64,000 bases of DNA from assembly GCF_037392515.1 (NCBI RefSeq), contig NC_090288.1:124001-188000 (forward strand). The letters are read 5' to 3'. The notes under the pieces are model-generated. The model had not been told where the DNA came from, made no database searches, and saw nothing but the letters and a program-made list of their open reading frames with translations. The DNA comes from Haliotis asinina. Taxonomy: Eukaryota; Mollusca; Gastropoda; Lepetellida; Haliotidae. Each line of letters starts with the position of its first letter. The stretch's first letter is position 1. Shown here piece after piece: positions 34,801 through 46,800 of the stretch. Both the position numbers and the translations under genes were made by a program.

Positions 34801-37800
34801 AGGTTCAGTTTTCTACAACACCGCCCAGTTCCTCACACGTCTCCTCGCTCCACTTGGCAAAGATGGCAAGTCCTACATCAGCGACTCTTCATCCTTTGTC
34901 AAACAGCTGAAAGAATCCAACCCCACAGGCACCATGGTCAGCTACGACGTCGTGGACCTCTTCACCAACATCCCACTAGAAGAAGCCCTGGACATCCTTC
35001 GCAGCAAGTTAGCCAACCGGATAGAAGACTTGGACACCCAGCTCACCATAGACAGCATCACCAACCTTGCCCGCAGCTGCTTTGACACCTCCTACTTCAC
35101 ATTCAATGGTAAGATATACAAGCAGATCCACGGTCTCCCCATGGGCTCACCTCTTTCTCCTCTCATTACAGAAATCTTCATGACCTCCTTCGAGGAAGCA
35201 GCCCTCTCCACAGCTCCGTTCCAGCCCCTCTGTTGGTACCGCAAAGTCGACGACACCTTCACCACCATCGCCTATGACAACGACCCCAATGAGCTCCTCA
35301 ACCACCTCAACAACCAACATCCAAGAATCAAGTTCACCATGGAGACTGAGACCAACCAACACCTGCCCTTTCTCGATGTATCCCTCCACACCACAGACGA
35401 TGGACTTAGAACCTCAGTTTACCGCAAGCCGACGCACACCGACCAGTACATCCACTACAACTCCTGCCACCATCTTCAGATCAAGCAAGCTATCATCGCC
35501 ACCCTTACCAGACGTGCCAAAGCCCTCTGCCACCCCAATGCCCTAAACAATGAACTGGACCACCTCAGAAAGACATTCACCACACTCAACGGTTACCCTC
35601 CCCAGCTCGTCACAGCCACCATCAACAAGACCCTCAAGGACCGAGAACCCCGCCCCAAACCTTCTCCATCACCCATCAGAGTAACCATACCCTACCTTGG
35701 CCCCATCAGTCATCAAATATCACGCCTCATCAAGACCAAAGCCAGCATCGATGTCACCTTCTCCAGTGGCAAGACCATCAAGACCTACCTAAAAGCCAAC
35801 GGTAAAGGACCCAGCTGTGAACACCCTAACCCGAGAGGATGCATCTACCAGATCCCTTGCAACTGTGGCGACCTATACATTGGAGAAACGCTGAGACCAA
35901 TCAACACCAGAATGAAGGAACATCAGACCTCAGTCAGGAAACTCGACCAGAAATCGGCCATCTCTGAACACATTCTCAAGAACCCTGAACACTCAATTCG
36001 ATGGGAGGACACCAGGATACTATCTACCAACAACAACAACTGGCGCCAAAGGAAGCTGCAAGAGGCCATCGAGATCCGGAGACAGAAACCAGCCATCAAC
36101 CGCGACCAAGGAGTGTACCTACCATGTGCCTGGGACTTATTGATAAATTAATCTCATCTATCTGTGTACATTCTATCTATGTAACTCATGTATAGCCAGT
36201 CTACCCGAGTACATCCTTACCTACTTGTGTTTGTACATCATCAACCCTCATGTAAACATGCTCACCCCCTATCGTGTGTTATGTACATCATCCTATCATG
36301 CGTAATGTATCACCATTGGCTTCCATCCTTATCCCCAATCATGTACATCGTCCTTACCCCGTATCTGTGTTATGTAAACATATCCGATCAACTGTAACCA
36401 TTGGCTTCCATCATTGTTATCCTAACTATCGGCTTCCTATCAGTGCTTGTTTATACTAGCTCTCGTTAACTCATTCCACTTGTTACTTTGTTATTGTTTT
36501 ACCTGTACATATAAATACACCTCTGTATCCCTTTCTCAATCACCTGATGAAGGAGTAAGCATTAACTCCGAAACGTTGTGTTCTCTCATAAAGAAGTTGA
36601 TATCCATAAAAATCTTCATTCTCATCTGTTAAGCTCAGCAGTGTCCAATAGGGACATTACCAGGTACCAAGAACAGTGGCTTATTCAAAATTCAATAAAG
36701 CAAGACAAACCACAGGGGGTGGGGCACTGTCTTGCTTTTACTGAAAAGTAAAAGCCACAATAAGTGCTATTTACTGCTAGCTACTATACATGCTATTTCC
36801 TGGCAGCCACAAAAAGTGGACTTTACTGGCTGTCACAATAAGCTGACTTTCCTGGCAACCACAATAAGCTGACTTTACTAGCAGCCACAATAAGCTGGTT
36901 TTACTGGCAGCCACAATAAGCGCTGTTTGATGACAGACACAAAAAGTTCGCTTTACTGGCAGCCACAATAAGCGCTATTTACTGACAGCCACAGTAAGCT
37001 GGTTTTACTGGCAGCCACAATAAGCACTAATTACTGCCAGCCGTAATAAGTGCCCTTTACTGACAGCCACAATATGCTGGCTTTACTGGCAGCCACAATA
37101 TGCTGACTATACTGGCAACCACAATAAGTCTGCTTTACTGGCTGGAACATTATGCTGGCTTTACTGGCAGCCACAATAAGTCTGCTTTACTGGCAGAAAT
37201 AATGAGGGGGTTCACTGACGGCCAATAACACACAATTCTACATTTGCTTCAGTTATCATCTGAACTGTTCACCTCCATAAACATCAAGAAAGCTTTCCAA
37301 ACACATTACCTGTAGGCATCTGACTGTGTCTGTGTGTCCAATCATAGTGACTTTACAGGCAATGCTTGACCACGAATCTCTGGTGGACAAGTCCCAAACC
37401 TGTAAAAGACATCAGAATTCATTGAAAACACACACCTGTAGTTTTGAAGGCTCTGGTGTACGTTTGATAGTTTTGGTCGCTCTGGTGTATGGTTGATAGT
37501 TTTGATGGCTCTGGTGTACGGTTGATAGTTTTGGTGGCTCTGGTGTATAGTTGATAGTTTTGGTGGCTCTGGTGTATGGTTGATAGTTTTGGTGGCTCTG
37601 GTGTATGGGTGATAGTTTTGGTGGCTCTGGTGTACAGTTGATGCTGTTTGGGGAGATTGGAGGCATGTTGTCACGGGTGCTGCTTGGGGCGCTCTGGCAT
37701 GGGAGCCGACTGGGGGTGTTGTCTTGGGAGCCGATGAGGAAGGGTAGGGGGGTATGTGTGTTGTCATGGGTGCCAGTTGGCATCTGGGTGCCGGTGTAAG

Positions 37801-40800
37801 TGTGAGCAATGGCATGAACATACACTGTGTTCAAGCATGGAGCATACAGTTTGCTCCTAGACACCACTGTGTTCAAGCATGGAGTGGACAGTTTGCTCCT
37901 AGATACCACTGTGTTCAAGCATGGAGCATACAGTTTGCTCCTAGATACCACTGTGTTCAAGCATGGAGTGGACACTTTGCTCCAAGATACCACCGTGTTC
38001 AAGCATGGAGCATACAGTTTGCTCCTACATACCACTGTGGTCAAGCATGGAGCATACAGTTTGCTCCTAGATACCACTGTGCCCAAGCATGGAGGGTATG
38101 GTTTGCTCCTAGATACCACTGTGTTCAAGCATGGAGCATACAGTTTGCTCCTAGATACCACTGTGTTCAAGCATGGAGCAGACAGTTTGCTCCTAGATAC
38201 TGCTGTGTCCAAGCATGGAGCATACAGTTTGCTCCTAGATACCACTGTGTTCAAGCATGGAGCATACAGTTTGCTCCTAGATACTGCTGTGTTCAAGCAT
38301 GGAGCATACAGTTTGCTCCTAGATACCACTGTGTCCAAGCATGGAGCATACAGTTTGCTCCTAGATACCACTGTGTTCAAGCATGGAGCATACAGTTTGC
38401 TCCTAGATACCACTGTGTTCAAGCATGGAGTGTACAGTTTGCTCCTACATACTGCTGTGTTCAAGCATGGAGCATACAGTTTGCTCCTAGATACCACTGT
38501 GTCCAAGCATGGAGGGTATGGTTTGCTCCAAGGTACCACTGTGTTCAAGCATGGAGAGTATGGTTTGCTCCAAGGTACCACTGTGTTCAAGCATGGAGCA
38601 TACAGTTTGCTCCTAGATACCACTGTGGTCAAGCATGGAGTGTACAGTTTGCTCCTAGATACTGCTGTGTTCAAGCATGGAGCATACAGTTTGCTCCTAG
38701 ATACTGCTGTGTTCAAGCATGGCGTGTACAGTTTGCTCCTACATACTGCTGTGTTCAAGCATAGAGCAAACAGTTTGCTCCTAGATACTGCTGTGTTCAA
38801 GCATAGAGCAAACAGTTTGCTCCTAGATACTGCTGTGTTCAAGCATGGAGCATACAGTTTGCTCCTACATACTGCTGTGTTCAAACATGGAGTGTACAGT
38901 TTGCTCCTACATACTGCTGTGTTCAAGCATGGAGTGTACAGTTTGCTCCTAGACACCACTGTGGTCAAGCATGGAGCATACAGTTTGCTCCTACATACTG
39001 CTGTGTTCAAGCATAGAGCGTACAGTTTGCTCCTAGATACTGCTGTGTCCAAGCATGGAGCATACAGTTTGCTCCTAGATACTGCTGTGTTCAAGCATGG
39101 CGTGTACAGTTTGCTCCTACATACTGCTGTGTTCAAGCATAGAGCATACAGTTTGCTCCTACATACTGCTGTGTTCAAACATGGAGTGTACAGTTTGCTC
39201 CTACATACTGCTGTGTTCAAGCATGGAGTGTACAGTTTGCTCCTAGATACTGCTGTGTTCAAGCATGGAGTGTACAGTTTGCTCCTACATACTGCTGTGT
39301 TCAAGCATGGAGTGTACAGTTTGCTCCTAGATACTGCTGTGTTCAAGCATGGAGCATACAGTTTGCTCCTAGATACCACTGTGTTCAAGCATGGAGCAAA
39401 CAGTTTGCTCCTAGATACCACTGTGTTCAAGCATGGAGCATACAGTTTGCTCCTAGATACCACTGTGTCCAAGCATGGAGCATACAGTTTGCTCCTAGAT
39501 ACCACTGTGTTCAAACATGGAGCATACAGTTTGCTCCTAGATACCACTGTGTCCAAGCATGGAGGGTATGGTTTGCTCCGAGGTACCACTGTGTTCAAGC
39601 ATGGAGGGTATGGTTTGCTCCAAGGTACCACTGTGTTCAAGCATGGAGCATACAGTTTGCTCCTAGATACCACTGTGGTCAAGCATGGAGCATACAGTTT
39701 GCTCCTACATACTGCTGTGTTCAAGCATGGAGTGTACAGTTTGCTCCTAGATACTGCTGTGTTCAAGCATGGAGCATACAGTTTGCTCCTAGATACTGCT
39801 GTGTTCAAGCATGGCGTGTACAGTTTGCTCCTAGATACTGCTGTGTTCAAGCATAGAGCAAACAGTTTGCTCCTAGATACTGCTGTGTTCAAGCATAGAG
39901 CAAACAGTTTGCTCCTAGATACTGCTGTGTTCAAGCATGGAGCATACAGTTTGCTCCTAGATACTGCTGTGTTCAAGCATGGAGTGTACAGTTTGCTCCT
40001 AGATACTGCTGTGTTCAAGCATGGAGCATACAGTTTGCTCCTAGATACTGCTGTGTTCAAGCATGGCGTGTACAGTTTGCTCCTACATACTGCTGTGTTC
40101 AAGCATAGAGCAAACAGTTTGCTCCTAGATACTGCTGTGTTCAAGCATAGAGCAAACAGTTTGCTCCTAGATACTGCTGTGTTCAAGCATGGAGCATACA
40201 GTTTGCTCCTACATGCTGCTGTGTTCAAACATGGAGTGTACAGTTTGCTCCTACATACTGCTGTGTTCAAGCATGGAGTGTACAGTTTGCTCCTAGACAC
40301 CACTGTGGTCAAGCATGGAGCATACAGTTTGCTCCTACATACTGCTGTGTTCAAGCATAGAGTGTACAGTTTGCTCCTAGATACTGCTGTGTCCAAGCAT
40401 GGAGCATACAGTTTGCTCCTAGATACTGCTGTGTTCAAGCATGGCGTGTACAGTTTGCTCCTACATACTGCTGTGTTCAAGCATAGAGCAAACAGTTTGC
40501 TCCTAGATACTGCTGTGTTCAAGCATGGAGCATACAGTTTGCTCCTACATACTGCTGTGTTCAAACATGGAGTGTACAGTTTGCTCCTACATACTGCTGT
40601 GTTCAAGCATGGAGTGTACAGTTTGCTCCTAGATACTGCTGTGTTCAAGCATGGAGTGTACAGTTTGCTCCTACATACTGCTGTGTTCAAGCATGGAGTG
40701 TACAGTTTGCTCCTAGATACTGCTGTGTTCAAGCATGGAGCAAACAGTTTGCTCCTAGATACTGCTGTGTTCAAGCATGGAGCATACAGTTTGCTCCTAC

Positions 40801-43800
40801 ATACTGCTGTGTTCAAGCATGGAGCATGCAGTTTGCTCCTAGATACTGCTGTGTTCAAGCATGGAGCATACAGTTTGCTCCTAGATACTGCTGTGTTCAA
40901 GCATGGAGCGTACAGTTTGCTCCTAGATACTGCTGTGTTCAAGCATGGAGTGTACAGTTTGCTCCTAGATACTGCTGTGTTCAAGCATGGAGTGTACAGT
41001 TTGCTCCTACATACTGCTGTGTTCAAGCATGGAGTGTACAGTTTGCTCCTAGATACTGCTGTGTTCAAGCATGCAGTGTACAGTTTGCTCCTACATACTG
41101 CTGTGTTCAAGCATGGAGTGTACAGTTTGCTCCTACATACTGCTGTGTTCAAGCATGGAGTGTACAGTTTGCTCCTAGATACTGCTGTGTTCAAGCATGC
41201 AGTGTACAGTTTGCTCCTACATACTGCTGTGTTCAAGCATGGAGTGTACAGTTTGCTCCTAGATACTGCTGTGTTCAAGCATGCAGTGTACAGTTTGCTC
41301 CTACATACTGCTGTGTTCAAGCATGGGGTGTACAGTTTGCTCCTAGATACTGCTGTGTTCAAGCATGGAGCATACAGTTTGCTCCTAGATACTGCTGTGT
41401 TCAAGCATGGAGTGGACAGTTTGCTCCTAGATACTGCTGTGTTCAAGCATGGAGCATACAGTTTGCTCCTAGATACTGCTGTGTTCAAGCATGGAGCGTA
41501 CAGTTTGCTCCTAGATACTGCTGTGTTCAGGCATGGAGTGTACAGTTTGCTCCTAGATACTGCTGTGTTCAAGCATGGAGCATACAGTTTGCTCCTAGAT
41601 ACTGCTGTGTTCAAGCATGGCGTGTACAGTTTGCTCCTACATACTGCTGTGTTCAAGCATAGAGCAAACAGTTTGCTCCTAGATACTGCTGTGTTCAAGC
41701 ATAGAGCAAACAGTTTGCTCCTAGATACTGCTGTGTTCAAGCATGGAGCATACAGTTTGCTCCTACATACTGCTGTGTTCAAACATGGAGTGTACAGTTT
41801 GCTCCTACATACTGCTGTGTTCAAGCATGGAGTGTACAGTTTGCTCCTAGACACCACTGTGGTCAAGCATGGAGCATACAGTTTGCTCCTAGATACTGCT
41901 GTGTTCAAGCATAGAGCGTACAGTTTGCTCCTAGATACTGCTGTGTCCAAGCATGGAGCATACAGTTTGCTCCTAGATACTGCTGTGTTCAAGCATGGCG
42001 TGTACAGTTTGCTCCTACATACTGCTGTGTTCAAGCATAGAGCATACAGTTTGCTCCTACATACTGCTGTGTTCAAACATGGAGTGTACAGTTTGCTCCT
42101 ACATACTGCTGTGTTCAAGCATGGAGTGTACAGTTTGCTCCTAGATACTGCTGTGTTCAAGCATGGAGTGTACAGTTTGCTCCTACATACTGCTGTGTTC
42201 AAGCATGGAGTGTACAGTTTGCTCCTAGATACTGCTGTGTTCAAGCATGGAGCATACAGTTTGCTCCTAGATACCACTGTGTTCAAGCATGGAGCATACA
42301 GTTTGCTCCTAGATACCACTGTGTTCAAGCATGGAGCATACAGTTTGCTCCTAGATACCACTGTGTCCAAGCATGGAGCATACAGTTTGCTCCTAGATAC
42401 CACTGTGTTCAAACATGGAGCATACAGTTTGCTCCTAGATACCACTGTGTCCAAGCATGGAGGGTATGGTTTGCTCCGAGGTACCACTGTGTTCAAGCAT
42501 GGAGGGTATGGTTTGCTCCAAGGTACCACTGTGTTCAAGCATGGAGCATACAGTTTGCTCCTAGATACCACTGTGGTCAAGCATGGAGCATACAGTTTGC
42601 TCCTACATACTGCTGTGTTCAAGCATGGAGTGTACAGTTTGCTCCTACATACTGCTGTGTTCAAGCATGGAGCATACAGTTTGCTCCTAGATACTGCTGT
42701 GTTCAAGCATGGCGTGTACAGTTTGCTCCTAGATACTGCTGTGTTCAAGCATAGAGCAAACAGTTTGCTCCTAGATACTGCTGTGTTCAAGCATAGAGCA
42801 AACAGTTTGCTCCTAGATACTGCTGTGTTCAAGCATGGAGCATACAGTTTGCTCCTAGATACTGCTGTGTTCAAGCATGGAGTGTACAGTTTGCTCCTAG
42901 ATACTGCTGTGTTCAAGCATGGAGCATACAGTTTGCTCCTAGATACTGCTGTGTTCAAGCATGGCGTGTACAGTTTCTCCTACATACTGCTGTGTTCAAG
43001 CATAGAGCAAACAGTTTGCTCCTAGATACTGCTGTGTTCAAGCATAGAGCAAACAGTTTGCTCCTAGATACTGCTGTGTTCAAGCATGGAGCATACAGTT
43101 TGCTCCTACATGCTGCTGTGTTCAAACATGGAGTGTACAGTTTGCTCCTACATACTGCTGTGTTCAAGCATGGAGTGTACAGTTTGCTCCTAGACACCAC
43201 TGTGGTCAAGCATGGAGCATACAGTTTGCTCCTACATACTGCTGTGTTCAAGCATAGAGTGTACAGTTTGCTCCTAGATACTGCTGTGTCCAAGCATGGA
43301 GCATACAGTTTGCTCCTAGATACTGCTGTGTTCAAGCATGGCGTGTACAGTTTGCTCCTACATACTGCTGTGTTCAAGCATAGAGCAAACAGTTTGCTCC
43401 TAGATACTGCTGTGTTCAAGCATGGAGCATACAGTTTGCTCCTACATACTGCTGTGTTCAAACATGGAGTGTACAATTTGCTCCTACATACTGCTGTGTT
43501 CAAGCATGGAGTGTACAGTTTGCTCCTAGATACTGCTGTGTTCAAGCATGGAGTGTACAGTTTGCTCCTACATACTGCTGTGTTCAAGCATGGAGTGTAC
43601 AGTTTGCTCCTAGATACTGCTGTGTTCAAGCATGGAGCAAACAGTTTGCTCCTAGATACTGCTGTGTTCAAGCATGGAGCATACAGTTTGCTCCTACATA
43701 CTGCTGTGTTCAAGCATGGAGCATGCAGTTTGCTCCTAGATACTGCTGTGTTCAAGCATGGAGCATACAGTTTGCTCCTAGATACTGCTGTGTTCAAGCA

Positions 43801-46800
43801 TGGAGCGTACAGTTTGCTCCTAGATACTGCTGTGTTCAAGCATGGAGCATACAGTTTGCTCCTAGATACTGCTGTGTTCAAGCATGCAGTGTACAGTTTG
43901 CTCCTACATACTGCTGTGTTCAAGCATGGAGCATACAGTTTGCTCCTAGATACTGCTGTGTTCAAGCATGGAGTGTACAGTTTGCTCCTAGATACTGCTG
44001 TGTTCAAGCATGGAGTGTACAGTTTGCTCCTACATACTGCTGTGTTCAAGCATGGAGTGTACAGTTTGCTCCTAGATACTGCTGTGTTCAAGCATGGAGT
44101 GTACAGTTTGCTCCTACATACTGCTGTGTTCAAGCATGGAGTGTACAGTTTGCTCCTACATACTGCTGTGTTCAAGCATGGAGCATACAGTTTGCTCCTA
44201 GATACCACTGTGGTCAAGCATGGAGCATACAGTTTGCTCCTACATACTGCTGTGTTCAAGCATGGAGTGTACAGTTTGCTCCTAGATACTGCTGTGTTCA
44301 AGCATGGAGCATACAGTTTGCTCCTAGATACTGCTGTGTTCAAGCATGGAGTGTACAGTTTGCTCCTAGATACTGCTGTGTTCAAGCATGGAGTGTACAG
44401 TTTGCTCCTACATACTGCTGTGTTCAAGCATGGAGTGTACAGTTTGCTCCTAGATACTGCTGTGTTCAAGCATGGAGTGTACAGTTTGCTCCTACATACT
44501 GCTGTGTTCAAGCATGGAGTGTACAGTTTGCTCCTACATACTGCTGTGTTCAAGCATGGAGCATACAGTTTGCTCCTAGATACCACTGTGGTCAAGCATG
44601 GAGCATACAGTTTGCTCCTACATACTGCTGTGTTCAAGCATGGAGTGTACAGTTTGCTCCTAGATACTGCTGTGTTCAAGCATGGAGCATACAGTTTGCT
44701 CCTAGATACTGCTGTGTTCAAGCATGGCGTGTACAGTTTGCTCCTAGATACTGCTGTGTTCAAGCATAGAGCAAACAGTTTGCTCCTAGATACTGCTGTG
44801 TTCAAGCATAGAGCAAACAGTTTGCTCCTAGATACTGCTGTGTTCAAGCATGGAGCATACAGTTTGCTCCTAGATACTGCTGTGTTCAAGCATGGAGTGT
44901 ACAGTTTGCTCCTAGATACTGCTGTGTTCAAGCATGGAGCATACAGTTTGCTCCTAGATACTGCTGTGTTCAAGCATGGCGTGTACAGTTTGCTCCTACA
45001 TACTGCTGTGTTCAAGCATAGAGCAAACAGTTTGCTCCTAGATACTGCTGTGTTCAAGCATAGAGCAAACAGTTTGCTCCTAGATACTGCTGTGTTCAAG
45101 CATGGAGCATACAGTTTGCTCCTACATGCTGCTGTGTTCAAACATGGAGTGTACAGTTTGCTCCTACATACTGCTGTGTTCAAGCATGGAGTGTACAGTT
45201 TGCTCCTAGACACCACTGTGGTCAAGCATGGAGCATACAGTTTGCTCCTACATACTGCTGTGTTCAAGCATAGAGTGTACAGTTTGCTCCTAGATACTGC
45301 TGTGTCCAAGCATGGAGCATACAGTTTGCTCCTAGATACTGCTGTGTTCAAGCATGGCGTGTACAGTTTGCTCCTACATACTGCTGTGTTCAAGCATAGA
45401 GCAAACAGTTTGCTCCTAGATACTGCTGTGTTCAAGCATGGAGCATACAGTTTGCTCCTACATACTGCTGTGTTCAAACATGGAGTGTACAGTTTGCTCC
45501 TACATACTGCTGTGTTCAAGCATGGAGTGTACAGTTTGCTCCTAGATACTGCTGTGTTCAAGCATGGAGTGTACAGTTTGCTCCTACATACTGCTGTGTT
45601 CAAGCATGGAGTGTACAGTTTGCTCCTAGATACTGCTGTGTTCAAGCATGGAGCAAACAGTTTGCTCCTAGATACTGCTGTGTTCAAGCATGGAGCATAC
45701 AGTTTGCTCCTACATACTGCTGTGTTCAAGCATGGAGCATGCAGTTTGCTCCTAGATACTGCTGTGTTCAAGCATGGAGCATACAGTTTGCTCCTAGATA
45801 CTGCTGTGTTCAAGCATGGAGCGTACAGTTTGCTCCTAGATACTGCTGTGTTCAAGCATGGAGTGTACAGTTTGCTCCTAGATACTGCTGTGTTCAAGCA
45901 TGGAGTGTACAGTTTGCTCCTACATACTGCTGTGTTCAAGCATGGAGTGTACAGTTTGCTCCTAGATACTGCTGTGTTCAAGCATGCAGTGTACAGTTTG
46001 CTCCTACATACTGCTGTGTTCAAGCATGGAGTGTACAGTTTGCTCCTACATACTGCTGTGTTCAAGCATGGAGTGTACAGTTTGCTCCTAGATACTGCTG
46101 TGTTCAAGCATGCAGTGTACAGTTTGCTCCTACATACTGCTGTGTTCAAGCATGGAGTGTACAGTTTGCTCCTAGATACTGCTGTGTTCAAGCATGCAGT
46201 GTACAGTTTGCTCCTACATACTGCTGTGTTCAAGCATGGGGTGTACAGTTTGCTCCTAGATACTGCTGTGTTCAAGCATGGAGCATACAGTTTGCTCCTA
46301 GATACTGCTGTGTTCAAGCATGGAGTGGACAGTTTGCTCCTAGATACTGCTGTGTTCAAGCATGGAGCATACAGTTTGCTCCTAGATACTGCTGTGTTCA
46401 AGCATGGAGCGTACAGTTTGCTCCTAGATACTGCTGTGTTCAGGCATGGAGTGTACAGTTTGCTCCTAGATACTGCTGTGTTCAAGCATGGAGCATACAG
46501 TTTGCTCCTAGATACTGCTGTGTTCAAGCATGGCGTGTACAGTTTGCTCCTACATACTGCTGTGTTCAAGCATAGAGCAAACAGTTTGCTCCTAGATACT
46601 GCTGTGTTCAAGCATAGAGCAAACAGTTTGCTCCTAGATACTGCTGTGTTCAAGCATGGAGCATACAGTTTGCTCCTACATACTGCTGTGTTCAAACATG
46701 GAGTGTACAGTTTGCTCCTACATACTGCTGTGTTCAAGCATGGAGTGTACAGTTTGCTCCTAGACACCACTGTGGTCAAGCATGGAGCATACAGTTTGCT

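Larger units (their letters stand above)
33020..36620 (+). mobile_element. Penelope-like element, near complete, with inverted arms
   Basis: Flanked by the 13-bp repeat CTCATCTGTTAAG at 33007-33019 and 36621-36633. A left inverted arm (33053-33837) and the right end (35838-36622) are exactly 785 bp each and nearly identical, in opposite orientation; about 33 bp extend left of the arm. Between them is one coding region (frame of 33845) with RT and GIY-YIG domains. It lies antisense in an intron of the F-box/WD gene. Confidence 0.92.
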
